The notes under the pieces: generated by a model
Told to the model about the DNA's origin: nothing
Seen by the model: only the letters and a program-made list of their open reading frames with translations
Database searches by the model: none
Position numbers and translations under genes: made by a program
Assembly: GCF_905475465.1 (NCBI RefSeq)
Contig: NC_062244.1
Span: 694,501-758,500 of the forward strand
Source of the DNA: Pieris napi
Taxonomy: Eukaryota > Arthropoda > Insecta > Lepidoptera > Pieridae
Direction: 5' to 3'
Length of the DNA stretch: 64,000 nt
Shown: in pieces, positions 10,561-22,034 of the stretch
How the letters are laid out: each line of letters opens with the position of its first letter
Numbering within the stretch: the stretch's first letter is position 1

Positions 10561-11758
10561 AATGTGCACTAACACTAATTCACTAGTTCAAATGGTTTTG
10601 TCCGCTTCAAGTCAAGTCAAGTAAATAAAAATTAGTATACGAATCCACGACTAATAATTATGAAAGGGTGGTGGATAGAATGTGTGTTAGATGGCTACAC
10701 CAATCCTTTGTATTAACCCTCACTATACTATAACTAAGTCTGTAAATAAAAGTCCGTATTATTTTCAGTATGGAACCATAATTAAATTACAGAGAGCAGA
10801 CTTGACTGTTTTTTATTGTTCTGCAAACAAAAGGCTGAGCGAATGCAGCTAAGGACTTTGAATGGATAATTCTTTAGAGTTTGTGCTTCATTTTATATTA
10901 AATGTTAGAGTGAAATGTCTTAAGGTCAACGAACTTACGCCTTATAGAAGTTTGTTCAGACGTGTTTGAAATTTGTGTAAAAGCCTGTTCTAGTTTACTG
11001 AGTAGGATTATTTTATTTTTATTTATTTCCTGAGATAATTATATTTACTAGGTATATATTAAAACTTATTCTTATTAAACTGTAATTAATATTAATTATA
11101 TCTAATTATCCTGTTTTAGTTATAATATCTTTTTTCAGTTAGTATGTATCTGGAAGTATGAAGGTATGTATCTAAGGTTTGCCATCCTTATTTTATTATT
11201 AAGGCCCACTCTATATAGGTCCGGCGATTGTCCAGTAAAGCTGAGAATGGTTCATATTAATCTATTGTATTTCCGAGGATTTCCGAAATACCTATTTATC
11301 GTATTTTATGTCTTTTAGCGCTTTCTGTATTTCCAATATTTTTTCATATGAAGAAAGTGTCCTAACGTTATTATATAAAAATGATTATTTTCCTTTATTA
11401 CTTCTTTCATCGCTTTGATGATGTCCTTGGAGAGTTTTGGTCATAATCTTTCGCGGTGACCAGCCGTCTTGAAAGATGTGTTTCATATATTTTGGTAGGT
11501 TCTTTTTCTATTGTTTTGTTGGATAGCATAATATATATATATATATATCTAAGTCTAGTAGTTGAAGTGCGTGACTCTAAACTTTGATGTCCTGTGTTCG
11601 AATTACAGTGCACCAAAACTTTTCAACTTAAAAGTATCGAAATATCGACGACTTGTATTAGGTACAGCTTACAGGTACAGTACCTTCTTATTGAAAAAAA
11701 ACATCAATGCAATTTGAGCTTACGCAGCTAGATACTTGTTTCTTTATTAAAAAAAAAA
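10561..11758. other. unassigned sequence with an AT microsatellite
   Basis: No gene seen. An (AT)n run of about 8-9 units lies near 11529-11547. The rest is AT-rich with scattered stops. Confidence 0.5.
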
Positions 11759-12010
11759 TCAGTGGCACGTGACGCAGATTTCTGTATCTTTTTCATGATC
11801 ATTTGTCAATCTAAAAGGCAAGTAAATGACACACGCCGTCGATTTTTTGGATCTAAGGCAAGCCGGTTTCCTCACGATGTTTTCTTTCACCGTACGAGCG
11901 AATGATAGATGCGTAAATAGAAAGAAAGTCCATTGGTTCCCAGCCTTGGATCGAACCTACGACCTTAGGGATAAGAATCACACGCTGAAGCCACTAGAGC
12001 AAAACTGCTC
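11759..12010 (-). mobile_element. tRNA-derived SINE copy 1
   Basis: Minus-strand head GAGCAGTTTTGCTCTAGTGG, B-box-like GGTTCGATCC, body TCGTGAGGAAACCGGC and a 3' end near the GCCACTGA tail. The 5' part descends from a tRNA gene, giving the family an internal Pol III promoter. TACTTGT occurs next to both ends (11733-11739, 12011-12017) and may be the target duplication. Open frames through it are incidental. Confidence 0.85.
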
Positions 12011-12249
12011 TACTTGTGTTTTATACACTGTTGACTTTTTAGTCAAGTATTCATTTAAAATCACATACACGAATCATTTAAGTAAACTGTTACAGCTTAG
12101 TAACAGTAATAAAATACATAAAATGAAAATGTGTTTATTTATTATAAACAATGCATAATGTGTAGGATTTGGAAACCTTTTAATTAAAAATACCTGTGTC
12201 AGAGTTCCCAGCTCTATAATAAACTTTATAGTTAATTCCATAACATTTT

Positions 12250-12475
12250 TTGTTTCTTATATTGTGAGTGCAAAGAAAGCGGAAAGGACCAAGGGGAAGA
12301 AGGAGAAGAGGGCGCCCCAAAAAAAAGGTGCATAGAAGAAGTAGAAGTGGTAGCAGGAAGTGAACGGAGAAAGAAAGCCATACACAGAGTCAGTTGAAAA
12401 AAGCTGGAGGGGGCCTTTACTCGTGAAGCGGTTCCGATCGACGGTACTGAAGGTAGCTTGGATGTAGGATATAAA
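12250..12475 (+). pseudogene. RTE-type LINE ORF C-terminus
   Basis: The frame reads GAPKKRCIEEVEVVAGSE, then RRKKAIHRVS, a stop, KKLEGAFTREAVP and a final stop. It matches the RTE-type ending pattern GRPKKRW...VAG..W...A.DR..W..LEEAFTR. One in-frame stop makes it dead. A GTGAGTGAGTGAGTGT-rich 3' region follows, and a similar repeat plus GAGCATCTCCAA at 56180-56240 suggests shared 3'UTR. Confidence 0.7.
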
Positions 12476-12540
12476 TGATGTATAAAATTTAATTTAATTT
12501 CATGATTGGAAAATAAATGGGATTTTAGTATTATATTATA

Positions 12541-12600
12541 TATATTGTGTGTGCATGAGTGAGTGTGTGGGTGCATGTGAGTGAGTGAGTGAGTGTAACT
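12541..12600. repeat. TG/GAGT microsatellite
   Basis: Imperfect run of TGTG and GTGAGTGAGT units, probably derived from the RTE 3'UTR; a degenerate version recurs near 56185. Confidence 0.7.
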
Positions 12601-12624
12601 GTTAGGTATCAAGAGCATCTCCAA

Positions 12625-13597
12625 CTTAAAATTTTCACTAATTTAGTTAAGTTAATAAAGCAATTGCTTTATAACATATCTACAATAATTACAATTAGCA
12701 TAAGCCACACACATAACACATATTTCAAAGGAAATAATAAATGTCTTCTGCGTCGAAGTACCGAGGTGGTAAACAGAAGTGAAACATAATGAATACCAAA
12801 CTAGAGTCTCTGTAATATTTTATGTGAGAATACTATAGTCCAAGATCTGAATGTAACTTGTATTAGCGAGGATTTTAATATGGTTTGATAATTCTATGTA
12901 ATTTATATTGTATGTATAAAATAGGCTGTACCTACTTAAATTCATTGTTTAACTGTATTATAAGACATTTACTGATTTTCAAATACACTTTCCTTTTTGA
13001 AAAATTATGTTCACGCTGTGAGCAAAAGAGAGAAATGTACTTATTGTGCTCTTTTGTAAACTTTTACGGGGTACTTAACCAGTAAATTTTACTAACAATT
13101 TTAATGCTCTCAGTCTTCCGAAACTGGTCACAAATATATTCAGTTCTGGTGCAGAACTGAGGAAACGGTTAAGCAGGGAGATCATAAGTGGAATCGGACT
13201 GCTGGCACAGTTCAGTTCGTGAGCTAACATTGTAATTAGACTATTAATTTTACCACCTAATTCTTTGGTCGATGAATTTACTTGAGCCTGGAACATCTAC
13301 TTGTCGTAATTGCTACCGATCGTAGACATTTAGTATATAGACAGCCGATTTTACAATCTTTATATGGAAAATATACGGTTCGTTCTAGGCGAAGGTTGCA
13401 AATGAAAATAAATATATGTTTTTTTCATTTCTTTAAGCGACTAATAATTGCCGACTTTATATCCGTAATAATCACATGCCATTTTCGTCTATGCATAGAA
13501 TTTCACAATTCCATAAAGCCGCTCGTTCTGCGCTATGCAGTAACGAGTACAAAACAATTACCTTATACTAGTGGTAACTATTTCACGATATAAACGC
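12625..13597. other. unassigned sequence
   Basis: Several short open frames are present on both strands but none has a recognisable domain, codon bias or splice context. Nothing supportable. Confidence 0.45.
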
Positions 13598-13690
13598 AAA
13601 AGGCGTTCATGCGTCGGGTTGTCTCTATCCCTAAAATATGGCGAGAGGGCCTGATGGCTGGCCATGCGTCATACTCGTGAACGGGTCCTA
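13598..13690. repeat. GC-rich dispersed repeat, copy 1
   Basis: About 90 bases containing CCATATTTTAGGGAtAGAGAC (inverted here), GGCCAGCCATC and CGTTCACGAGTATGACGCAT motifs. A second copy in the opposite orientation is at 37430-37515. The ends carry related CGTTCATGCGTC / GACGCATG sequences, so it may be a small inverted-repeat element. Confidence 0.65.
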
Positions 13691-13920
13691 CTTGTGGTGA
13701 CTGGTCGAACTTGAATTCGTGTATGCGGTGATGTTAGTTATTTCGTTTAGTTTAGTTTGTTCACAAGAGAATATATGTGCGTGCTCCAATTTCACCATGC
13801 CTCCTGCTGATAGAGGACAAGTCTTTGTTTTTAATTTATGTTATTATTATTAATTACTTAAGATGTCATGTGGAACATGGTGTAATGGTTGCAGCTCATT
13901 AAAAACGTGTTAAAAAACAT

Positions 13921-14125
13921 GCCGATCAAAAAGAGTGGCGGAGAGATTATTGCCAGTTCTTCTCTTCCCTTCTACGCCCTTGATATGAGAACTGGCACTA
14001 AATGTAAAGTTAGAAGCATTTCATATATACATTTCTTTTTTTTTGACGATCATAAGTGTACAATGTGTTACCTATAGTATAAAATGATTTTTGAATTAGA
14101 ATGTGAATTGAATTTGAAAATAAAA
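13921..14125 (+). mobile_element. LINE family B 3'UTR
   Basis: Contains AAAAAGAGTGGCGGAGAG, TTGCCAGTTCTTCTC, CTCTACGCCCTTGA-type sequence and a CATAAGTGTAC motif, in the same order as the 3'UTR at 24178-24338. It ends in a degenerate TTGAATT-rich tail. Confidence 0.75.
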
Positions 14126-14394
14126 TAATGTAACTCCTTGCCTACTAGATGCTGCTGTTCACAAAGAGTCAGAATATTCAAATTCTCTATGACAGTGTAC
14201 ACAGAGTAGCGAACGCGAAATTGAATTCCATTTCAATAAAAGCTAAAGGTTTTATAATTTCACTGTAAGAGAGTTTGCGACTCATATCGAGTTCAAATTG
14301 TACGCTTTAAGATGCTGGAAGCCAAATGCATTTTGAGTTATGTACCATACAATTGTAGTCTGCATTTGTTTGCTTCTGTTCTGTATATAAAAGC
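14126..14394. other. unassigned spacer before LINE
   Basis: AT-rich. The long frame through the following LINE opens here by chance, but its first 30-40 residues do not resemble the family. Confidence 0.4.
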
Positions 14395-15222
14395 TGACTT
14401 CATGCCAAAGTTCAGGGAATTTATTGGATGTCAAAGGTTAGCTCAGGTTTGTTCGTTTTCTGCCAAGAAAGATCCTTTTGTCGTATCTCCTCAATTTGAA
14501 GGCGCTCTCCTTAGTTCATCACACAGCCTCAGTATCCTTGGGGTTGGCATTTCGAAAGAAGTCCAATTTCGCAGTCATCTGGAAGAAAAAGCCAAACTGG
14601 CTTCCAAAAAGCTGGGTGTTTTGGGTAGGGCTAAGCAGTATTTCACTGAGGTGCAACGTATGCAGCTCTACAAAGCTCAAGTACGACCTCATATGGAATA
14701 CTGCTCGCATCTCTGGGCCGGTGCTCCCAAATACCAGCTTCTTCCTTTTGACCAAATTCAGCGAAGGGCTTGTCGAATTGTCAATCTCCAATGTCTTACT
14801 GATCGGCTTGATTCTCTATCGCTACGCAGAGACATTGCGTCTCTTTGCGTTTTTTACAAAATTTATTACGGAGAGTGTTCGGAAGAATTGTTTGGGTTGA
14901 TCCCTCCTGCCTCTTTTCAACACCGTACGAGCCGAACGACCTCTAAATTTCACCAGCATCATCTTGATGGTTGGAGGTCTTCCACGGTCCGCTTCACAAG
15001 GCATTTTCTTTTGCGAACTAGCGAACTGTGGAATCGGCTCCCGGGGGGGTCTTCCCTCAGAGATACGACCTCCAAATTTTTAAAAAACGAGCCTACTCCT
15101 CCCTCAAAGGCCGGCAACGCACCCACTAAAATGGGTGTCTATGGGCTGCGTGGACTACCCTTTTTGGTCGTCCCGCAAGCTCGTTTGCCCCCCTATTATA
15201 TAAAAAAAAAAAAAAAAAAAAA
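14395..15222 (+). pseudogene. LINE family A ORF2 C-terminal third, tail and poly(A)
   Basis: This is the longest retroelement ORF here: about 280 codons of family-like sequence. Recognisable blocks in order are SLSILGVGISKEVQFRSHL, AKLASKKLGVL, YKAQVRPHMEYCSHLWAGAP, QIQRRACRIV, SLCVFYKIYYGECSEELFG, FQHRTSR, ELWNRLP and the AGNAP tail. The reverse transcriptase catalytic core (YxDD) is missing, so it is strongly 5'-truncated. About 20 A residues follow at 15203-15222, consistent with target-primed insertion and a fairly recent date. It is most likely Jockey/CR1-type; host insertion boundaries at the 5' side are unclear. Confidence 0.9.
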
Positions 15223-15426
15223 GCTTACTACCTAGTTGGACACGATAATGTTTATTTTATTTACATAAATTTTAACTAGACTAACATAAAAATAATTAGG
15301 TACCCAATTACTCGAACAAACAACGGTTTGGTTGTTAGTTTTTTGTTACAAAGGATCTTTACGTGTTAGCGACATAGGATCTTAATAAATCATGTGTATA
15401 CAGGTGTCCCATAAATCCACGTCAAG

Positions 15427-15534
15427 GAATCAGGAGATAAATTCAGAAAATTATTTAAAAAAATATTTTTTAAATAATTTTGAATTTTTTTTTAAAATAA
15501 TAATTAGAATATTTAGAATTTATCTCCTGATTCC
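15427..15534. repeat. AT-rich hairpin element
   Basis: GGAATCAGGAGATAAATTC and its inverse GAATTTATCTCCTGATTCC bound about 108 bases. The interior has a second inverted match (AAAATTATTT / AAATAATTTT). It looks like a small MITE or a stable foldback; no clear duplication was seen. Confidence 0.7.
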
Positions 15535-16334
15535 AAAATGCATTTTTTTTTCTTTTTTTTTCAGAGGTTAGAGCCTATCAGCCACCAGATTGATTTGATT
15601 TATAAACTAGAAATATTATTATTTAATTTTTATTGCATTATGGAGTCGGTTACCTATTGTTTTATTCATGCATCCTTTTTTTTATTGTCCCTTTCACTGG
15701 CTAGTTGAGTTTAAATTGCTTTCTTTGTACTATTATTTTTGTCTAAATGTATATTTTATATAGTTTTGCACTTTTTGCACTCACCTTATCTAATTTTAAT
15801 ATTTTTTTTCACAGCAACCGTAAGAGATCGTTCAAAAGCGCCTGCTGCCATTTGCCCTCTTTATTATTGAATTTGTAATGTATTTCTGTATTACTACAAC
15901 GAGATGAAAATAAATAAAAATAAATTAAATCATGAATATAAATTTGATGATAATTTATAAAACACCCACAGTATTGAATTAATTCTGCCCCTTAGTGCGA
16001 AATATTGCAATGCTCTCGTATACAATATCGTTGCCTAAGAAAATATTGTGACAGTTGTGGCTTTGTCGCGTCGCCGGTGGACAAATCGGCGCTACGCGGA
16101 ATATATTTCAGTATTCGAATAAACGCTGAATAAATTCTATTGTATTAAAATATAGTTTTTTATGGTAAGCACAGGTTGTCTGTTGTTATATGCCATCCAT
16201 AGACAGGAATAATAATAATGACAGCTCTAATAGAGTGTATTTTTCCCTTTTACCGTTAAATTATGCTTTATTGTCTTGCAACAGTACTGCTGTTCATGCC
16301 ATCTATACCATTTTATAACGTATTTCATAATTTC
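15535..16334. other. unassigned sequence
   Basis: No gene or confident element boundary; a GC-richer patch at about 16065-16105 is unexplained. Confidence 0.45.
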
Positions 16335-16490
16335 GCAATGAATTATTTCCGAACCAATTCGACTTAGGGTCTTACAACTAACTCTTACAAGGCCGGAAAC
16401 GCATTCGCGAGCCCCAGCATTGAGAGTATCCATGTTACCACTTAACATCAGGTGAGCCTCCTGCCCGTTTGCCCCGTGTTCTATAAAAAA
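16335..16490 (+). mobile_element. LINE family A 3' tail
   Basis: CGAACCAATTCGACTTAGGG, AGGCCGGAAACGCATTCGC, CACTTAACATCAGGTGAGCC and TTTGCCCCGTGTTCTATAAA mark the usual 3' end. The short AAAAA end is degraded. Confidence 0.85.
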
Positions 16491-16518
16491 CTGCGTGCGT
16501 ACAAAGTACACATGTCAG

Positions 16519-16901
16519 AAGTGAAACTTCTTTGGCTAACAAATTTTTAACTCTTGTTTTTTTAATCCGCGTTTATTGCACGAATTGCCATCTGAAGTTC
16601 TAATATGTAACTACTAAACGAATACATCAACCAATGGTGTATTTTTTCTCGATCATACTCTTTCTCTCAATCTTTCTCACTATAGCTCTCTCCCACTTTT
16701 CGCTCCATGGCACTGTGTGTTGCGCTCACTCTCTCTCTCGATCTTTCTCACTTGCTTGCTCCCTACTCTCGCTCCATCGGTCTCAATAATTCTCTCCCTT
16801 TTCTTCTACAAAAACGCTGCACATCTTTGTGACTCATATTATTATTATTGCGTTTCATCCATAAAAATTTACCCTCATGCGCCTAAAGAAGTTTCACTTC
16901 A
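16519..16901. repeat. inverted-repeat element with AGAAGTGAAACTTCTTTGGC ends
   Basis: AGAAGTGAAACTTCTTTGGC near 16519 and the inverse, GCGCCTAAAGAAGTTTCACTTC-type sequence ending near 16901, bound about 380 bases. The interior holds CT-rich duplicated blocks (CTCTCT..GATCTTTCTCAC twice, at about 16640-16800). Related ends occur at 58087-58385, and a single end at 34333-34362, so this is a dispersed MITE-like family. Confidence 0.6.
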
Positions 16902-17229
16902 AAAATCTTATTTTGTCGCTTATACTGCATACTCAATACACTTAATACATTCGTATGGAAAATAAAAAGATAAAATCAAAAATACCGCATAAAGCCTTTT
17001 ACCAAAAAGCTCGTATCTGAATATTCCGCAACGCCGTATCATTAGCCAGTTGGTACGGAGAACACGTTCGTCCCCACATGTTTACATACTACCTATTTCA
17101 TATGCGGGTTACCCTTTTAGTGTATATTTGTGTATTTTTAATATAGATTTTTTACTGAAAAAAGATAACTATCACTTATAACATTTCATAACCAAAATAA
17201 TAATATTTATTAACCTATGTTAACTGTTA

Positions 17230-17509
17230 GAGCAGTGTTGGCCTAGTGGCTTCAGCGTGAGAGTCTCATCCCTGAGCTCGTAGGTTCGATCCCCGGCTGT
17301 GCACCAATGGAATTAACTTTCGCTTGAACGGTGAAGGAAAAAATCGTGAGGAAACCGGCTTGCCTTAGACCCAAAAAGTCGTGTGTCAGGCACAGGAGGC
17401 TAATTACCTACTTTCCTATTAGATTGACAAACGATCATGAAACAAATACAAAAATCTGAGGCCCAGACCTAAAAAGATTGTAGCGCCACTAATTTATTTT
17501 TTATTTTAA
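17230..17509 (+). mobile_element. tRNA-derived SINE copy 2
   Basis: Well-preserved head GAGCAGTGTTGGCCTAGTGG, B-box GGTTCGATCC, body and the tail GTAGCGCCACT followed by a T/A-rich end. A small internal deletion removes part of the TTTCTATGTGCGCATTTAACA block. Confidence 0.9.
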
Positions 17510-17826
17510 GTTATTGTTAGGTGAAGAGTTTAATAAATAATATCAAGGCTATTTTGATCTATTCATTTTCAAAAGGGAGGTGTAATTTGCCCGTGTACGT
17601 ATACAGTGGTTACAGGTATTGGTTAGATTTGAAATATGGTAGGTTCGTTTCTAAAATTTCCCTAAAGTTTGTAAAACTAAACTGAGAGATTGTAAAAGCG
17701 TTTTTGTAAATGACAGATTGTAATTAGCAATATAAAACATACAACAATGCATATATTTCGTTACAACGTGCAATTTTTTAACCCAAGTTTTTGTTGAAGG
17801 GGTTAATTAATTAAAACTAATTAACA

Positions 17827-17880
17827 TTTTTCGAATATTATGGTATTCATTAAACAATGAATACCACAATATTCGAAAAA
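17827..17880. repeat. perfect-stem hairpin
   Basis: TTTTTCGAATATTATGGTAT... pairs with ...ATACCACAATATTCGAAAAA around a 4-base loop; the roughly 25-bp stem has one mismatch. Not preceded by a gene, so probably a small foldback rather than a terminator. Confidence 0.75.
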
Positions 17881-18245
17881 CAATGCCTTAAACTTTAAAA
17901 GTATTAAAATAAATTCTATACTTAATTGCTTTTAAATTGCGCTGACACAGTCTTTAATTTTCTATGAGTTATTAAAAGTCCTCATTCCCTAGTGAGGTAA
18001 TCCCCTTAAAGCCTAAACAGAAAGCCAAAATTATTCAGTTTCGCTGCATTAGCGTGATGAATGGTCTAGTTTCAGATAATTAGAGACAGATCTAATACTG
18101 TATTTATGACTTTAAAACCGCACAGTTGTGGCAAATGTGTGTCCATATTTGCAATACGTGATCAGTTAATATGACAGAATAATGACGGCGTAATTAATTA
18201 AATGGAGTTATTAGTTAATAGTAAACAGAGTTGAATTGAGAATTT

Positions 18246-18334
18246 AACAATACGTATTGGTTTGGTTTGGTTTGTGGACTCAGTTTCCGGACTTAGACTC
18301 TCAATAGGTCCGTTGTGCGTAAACAATACGTATT
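18246..18334 (-). mobile_element. 63-base LINE tail with 13-bp target duplication
   Basis: AACAATACGTATT occurs at 18246-18258 and 18322-18334. Between them, the minus strand ends in AAACCAAACC repeats after GGACCTATTGAGAGTC. The simple-sequence 3' end plus exact flanking duplication is the signature of target-primed LINE insertion with extreme 5' truncation. The parent family cannot be named from 63 bases. Confidence 0.8.
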
Positions 18335-19356
18335 AATTTATAGTTGACTTAATTTGTTAGGGATTTGTGTCTGTTGTTTTCTCTTTCACGCTAAAAGTTA
18401 TGCATATTTAGTGTGTACTATTTGTATGTTAATATTATTTAAGTAATTACCATTGTAGAAATTACAACATACATATTATATACCTTTTCTTTTCTAGGAA
18501 AACTTTGTGCTACCTTTGAAATGAAATAACCATAATTGAGAAAACCTTAATTTTTTTTTCTTAAATCTTATTGTTAGTATTATGATGCAATCCAATATAT
18601 GGGCCTCTCATATACGATTACTAAAATATAGAAAAAATATTACATTGCACTCACTGTCCCGTGAAATAAAATCAATATATGACTTTATTTTACTGGAATG
18701 TGAACCAAAGAGTGAATTCGCCATCCGTTTGGTCCACAGGAGTAATAAAAAATCCTTTTAAAGGGCTATTAGAGCAACTTTGACAGCAAAAGTGTCAATA
18801 TACATCCTCTTTGACGGCATTGACAAATTACGTCACGCGGGTTTTCAATTTGCCAACTCATCGAGCTTCGAGTTACCTAAAAGTTGTGGGTCACATCAGA
18901 CCCTTTCGAGTTTTATATTTCTGATTTTTAATTTAGGTCCATTTGAAGTTGAAGTTGCTTTTAGTTAAAAAAAAGTATAAAATAACGGTACTTTATTATT
19001 TATTTACATAATTACTCAACTATATGGTAGCTAATCATACAGACGCTGGTCACCTACACTTCACTTCTCTTCCGTGGTTCATATACACGTGGAACAATAC
19101 AAAACAATTAATACTAAAAACAACTTTGTTTTTACTGTATAAAATAATTTATAATTTTTTATAAACTAACTTTAATAAACAAGATTGTGACATGTCAAAG
19201 AAAAAACTTAAGTAATTAGTAAACAGTTAAAGCTCTTGGCGTTTTGTATACTCACTTGAAACTAAATAAATTTTTCGATGTTTAATTTATTATTAAATAA
19301 ATTATTTATAAATAACATTCAGAGAATAATTCAGAATAACAACAAACTATTTTTGT
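18335..19356. other. unassigned sequence
   Basis: No supported gene or element. A 62-codon frame at 18780-18968 shows no recognisable domain. Confidence 0.45.
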
Positions 19357-19687
19357 ATCTTAAATGATAAAAATAAAATAAATAAATCAGTTGCGCTACA
19401 ACCTATTTTGGTCTTGGCCTCAGATTTCAGAATCTGTTTCATGATCATTTTTAAATCAAATAGGCAAGTAAGTGATCAGCCTCCAGTGCCTGACACATGC
19501 CGTCGACTTTTTGGGTCTAAGACATGTCGGTTTCGTCACGATGTTTTCCTTTACCGTTCGAGCAAATGTGTAATGCGCACATAGGAAGAAAGTACATTGG
19601 TGCACAGCCGGGGATCGAACCTACGACCTCAGGTATAAGTGTCCCACGCCGAAGCCGCTAGGCCAATACTGCTCATCTTAAATGATA
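19357..19687 (-). mobile_element. tRNA-derived SINE copy 3 with 13-bp target duplication
   Basis: SINE body 19387-19674 (minus), including GGTTCGATCC and TCGTGACGAAACC-type body. ATCTTAAATGATA flanks it exactly, at 19357-19369 beyond the A-rich tail and at 19675-19687 beside the head. This is one of the clearest target duplications in the window and supports LINE-assisted insertion. Confidence 0.92.
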
Positions 19688-20047
19688 GAGTATAATAAAA
19701 ATCTAACATCATATTTAAAAAAGAGCATTTTTAAAAATATTTAGAACAATAGAAAATACAATTTATTACCCCATTCTTGACTGCATCTTAGGAGAAGTGT
19801 CAGAGCTGAGAGGTAGCAAATCTAATTTGTACTCAGCCAAAGTGTCGAGTTGTCGCGAATTTCTGAATATTGAGTAGGGTCTTTGTACTAAATTCAATTC
19901 GGACCCTATCGGCCAAAAGTGAGAGGCCACGACAAATTGGATAGGCACGTGTTGCTAACGGAAAATTTACACCTGTTTACATATCATAAAATGTTTATAA
20001 ACTTAGCTACTCCGAAAAATCTTCACACATTTAATGTGTTTTCTATC
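19688..20047. other. unassigned sequence
   Basis: A 60-codon minus-strand frame at 19766-19948 has no recognisable domain. Nothing else supportable. Confidence 0.4.
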
Positions 20048-20332
20048 TTAACTCCTCCTACGAAACGACTCGACCGATTCTTATGAAATTTTTTAAGCAT
20101 ATTCAGTAAGTCTGAGAATCGGCTACTATCTATGTTTCAAACCCCTAAGTGATAAGGGATGTCCACCTCAATTTTTTTATGATACAGCATACAAAATTAC
20201 AGGCAACCCCTAATTTCCACCCCTCTACGATCGACCCCTATTTTGTATTATTGTAGTTTTTTTTATTGAACTAAAAACATGTATCCTTGAAATAATATAC
20301 ATGTCAATACAAACGTTTGCTGGGTCAACTAG
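20048..20332 (+). mobile_element. Helitron group I, 5'-truncated
   Basis: Contains CTCCTCCTACGAAACGACTC, GACCGATTCTTATGAAAT, the CACCCCTCTACGATCGACCC interior and the terminus GGGTCAACTAG followed by T. The TC start is not preserved. Confidence 0.8.
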
Positions 20333-20694
20333 TATTATATATAATTTATTTTGAGTTATACCATTTTCTTCTTCGCATCGTATTACAGGTTGAGCTGGAC
20401 CGGAAGTGTCAGTGCAAGAGACACGTTACCGAGTCGTATTAATGGTAATAATATTAAAACAGCTATAATTTTGATGAAACAATGGATAACTGGCTAAAAC
20501 TAAGAGCACCAGAAGGTTAGTATGCCTGACATAATTAGTAAGCTCTCTGCACAAATTGAACTGACCGTAAGCTAAATATAAGCATTAGCTATTTTTCAAG
20601 CAACTTTCCTTTTTATTATTATGATATAATTCTTAGTGTAATTTATTTGTTGTGTTAATTATATCGGTGAGTGAGTTGAACGATAAAGTGGAAA

Positions 20695-20880
20695 AGTGAA
20701 AAGCTACGACTGAGGAAAAGAAAACCAGGATGGCCTTATGCAAGATGCGGCGATAAATTCAAAAAGATACAACACGTTTCGGGAGGTCCAATCAAGAGAA
20801 AACTTGTCTTTATTGGAGCTCTTCTCCTCGAAAGAGGGTTTCATACTTACATATATTAAAAGAAAATAAAGTAATTGTAT
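20695..20880 (+). pseudogene. RTE-type LINE ORF C-terminus
   Basis: The frame reads RLRKRKPGWPYARCGDKFKK, then VSGGPIKRKL, then LLERGFHTYIY and a stop. It follows the K(R)KPGRP.ARW.DD.KK pattern that ends RTE-like ORFs. An A-rich 3' end (ATTAAAAGAAAATAAA) follows. No upstream RT domain is readable, so it is a truncated remnant. Confidence 0.65.
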
Positions 20881-22034
20881 CTATATTTAAATGAGGTATG
20901 AGGCTTTTTATTTATTAATTATATTATCTAGTACAGCCACACTAAATGTTTATTGTCTATATATAATATAAAATACTTTCACAAATATTTGTACAGGTAA
21001 CATATTATATGTAGTTATTTATCTACCTTTAAGCAAAATTTTAGTACGTGATTGAATATCTAACCAAATCCTGTTAATTTAAATCCTGTTAGCTTTAAGG
21101 ATTCTCAAATGTTGGGTCTGTTTTCAAAGTAAATGTTTCTTATCTAATATTATTCATAAAATCTAATATGTAATCGTAGGCTTTATAAAAATGCCAATCA
21201 CGAAAAAGGCTTCTAAAATGTAATAAACGGAGACAAAAACTGTCTTCGTAAAATCAAATGTCAATTAACGGATAAAACAATCTTCACAGAACCAATTTTA
21301 TACAAAAACTTTGATTAAGTGATAAAACTGAAACGTTAATTAACCCTTAAAAATGCGGCAATTCAAAGATTGAGATTGATTACTTAGACCAGTTTTGTAA
21401 GATAATAAAGTCGTATCCTGGCTGATAATTAAATAAAAAACAAAAAAAAACAATTGAATTAAAAAAAAAAACAATTGGATTAAAAAAAAAAAAAACTCTT
21501 GAGCTATAGTATTAGGATGGATTATATTCGGTCGTTAAAGCAAGCAAGCCTTCTAACAGCGTGTACCATAGACCACAGCATTTCTGTACCAATACCACTA
21601 AGGTAACTTTAACATTAGTAAATCATTGAAACGATTAATATAAATTATTAAAATAATCACCAGCAGGGAATATTGGCAATAAGGTCCACGCTAACATATG
21701 TCTGACAGAACGTTTCGAGTACAGGGGAAATAAGTATCTATTTATTTATAAGTTATAAAACAACGTGTATGCATAAAATTATAAAAGATGATATGACATC
21801 ACAAATTTTACTCACATGCACACATCAATTATGTTATAATCTATAAAATAAACAAGCAAACAAAAAATAATAACTAAAACTAAATGGAAACTAAAACCTC
21901 ATGAAGAGCATATCATTTTGATAGGATAATAATTACTTTAATGTCAAAACAAAAGTTTATTGACTTGGCTTCTTTGTGTGGGTCTTCACGTGGATCTGTT
22001 TGAACAGAAAACTATATTAATTTATCGTGATTTA
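20881..22034. other. unassigned sequence
   Basis: AT-rich with A-rich tandem blocks at 21430-21495 (ACAATTG(A/G)ATTAAAAAA repeated). No gene seen. Confidence 0.45.

Noticed and set aside
11826..12158. 110-codon frame with a plausible length for a small protein
   Set aside because: It runs through the SINE copy at 11759-12010; the same peptide recurs in frames crossing the SINE at 32412-32663.
12232..12624. 130-codon minus-strand frame
   Set aside because: It is the antisense of an RTE ORF end and a GTGAGTGAGT microsatellite; the plus strand explains the sequence.
17230..17310. SINE heads as tRNA genes
   Set aside because: A and B boxes are present, but acceptor and anticodon stems do not pair, and the head continues into the SINE body in every copy.
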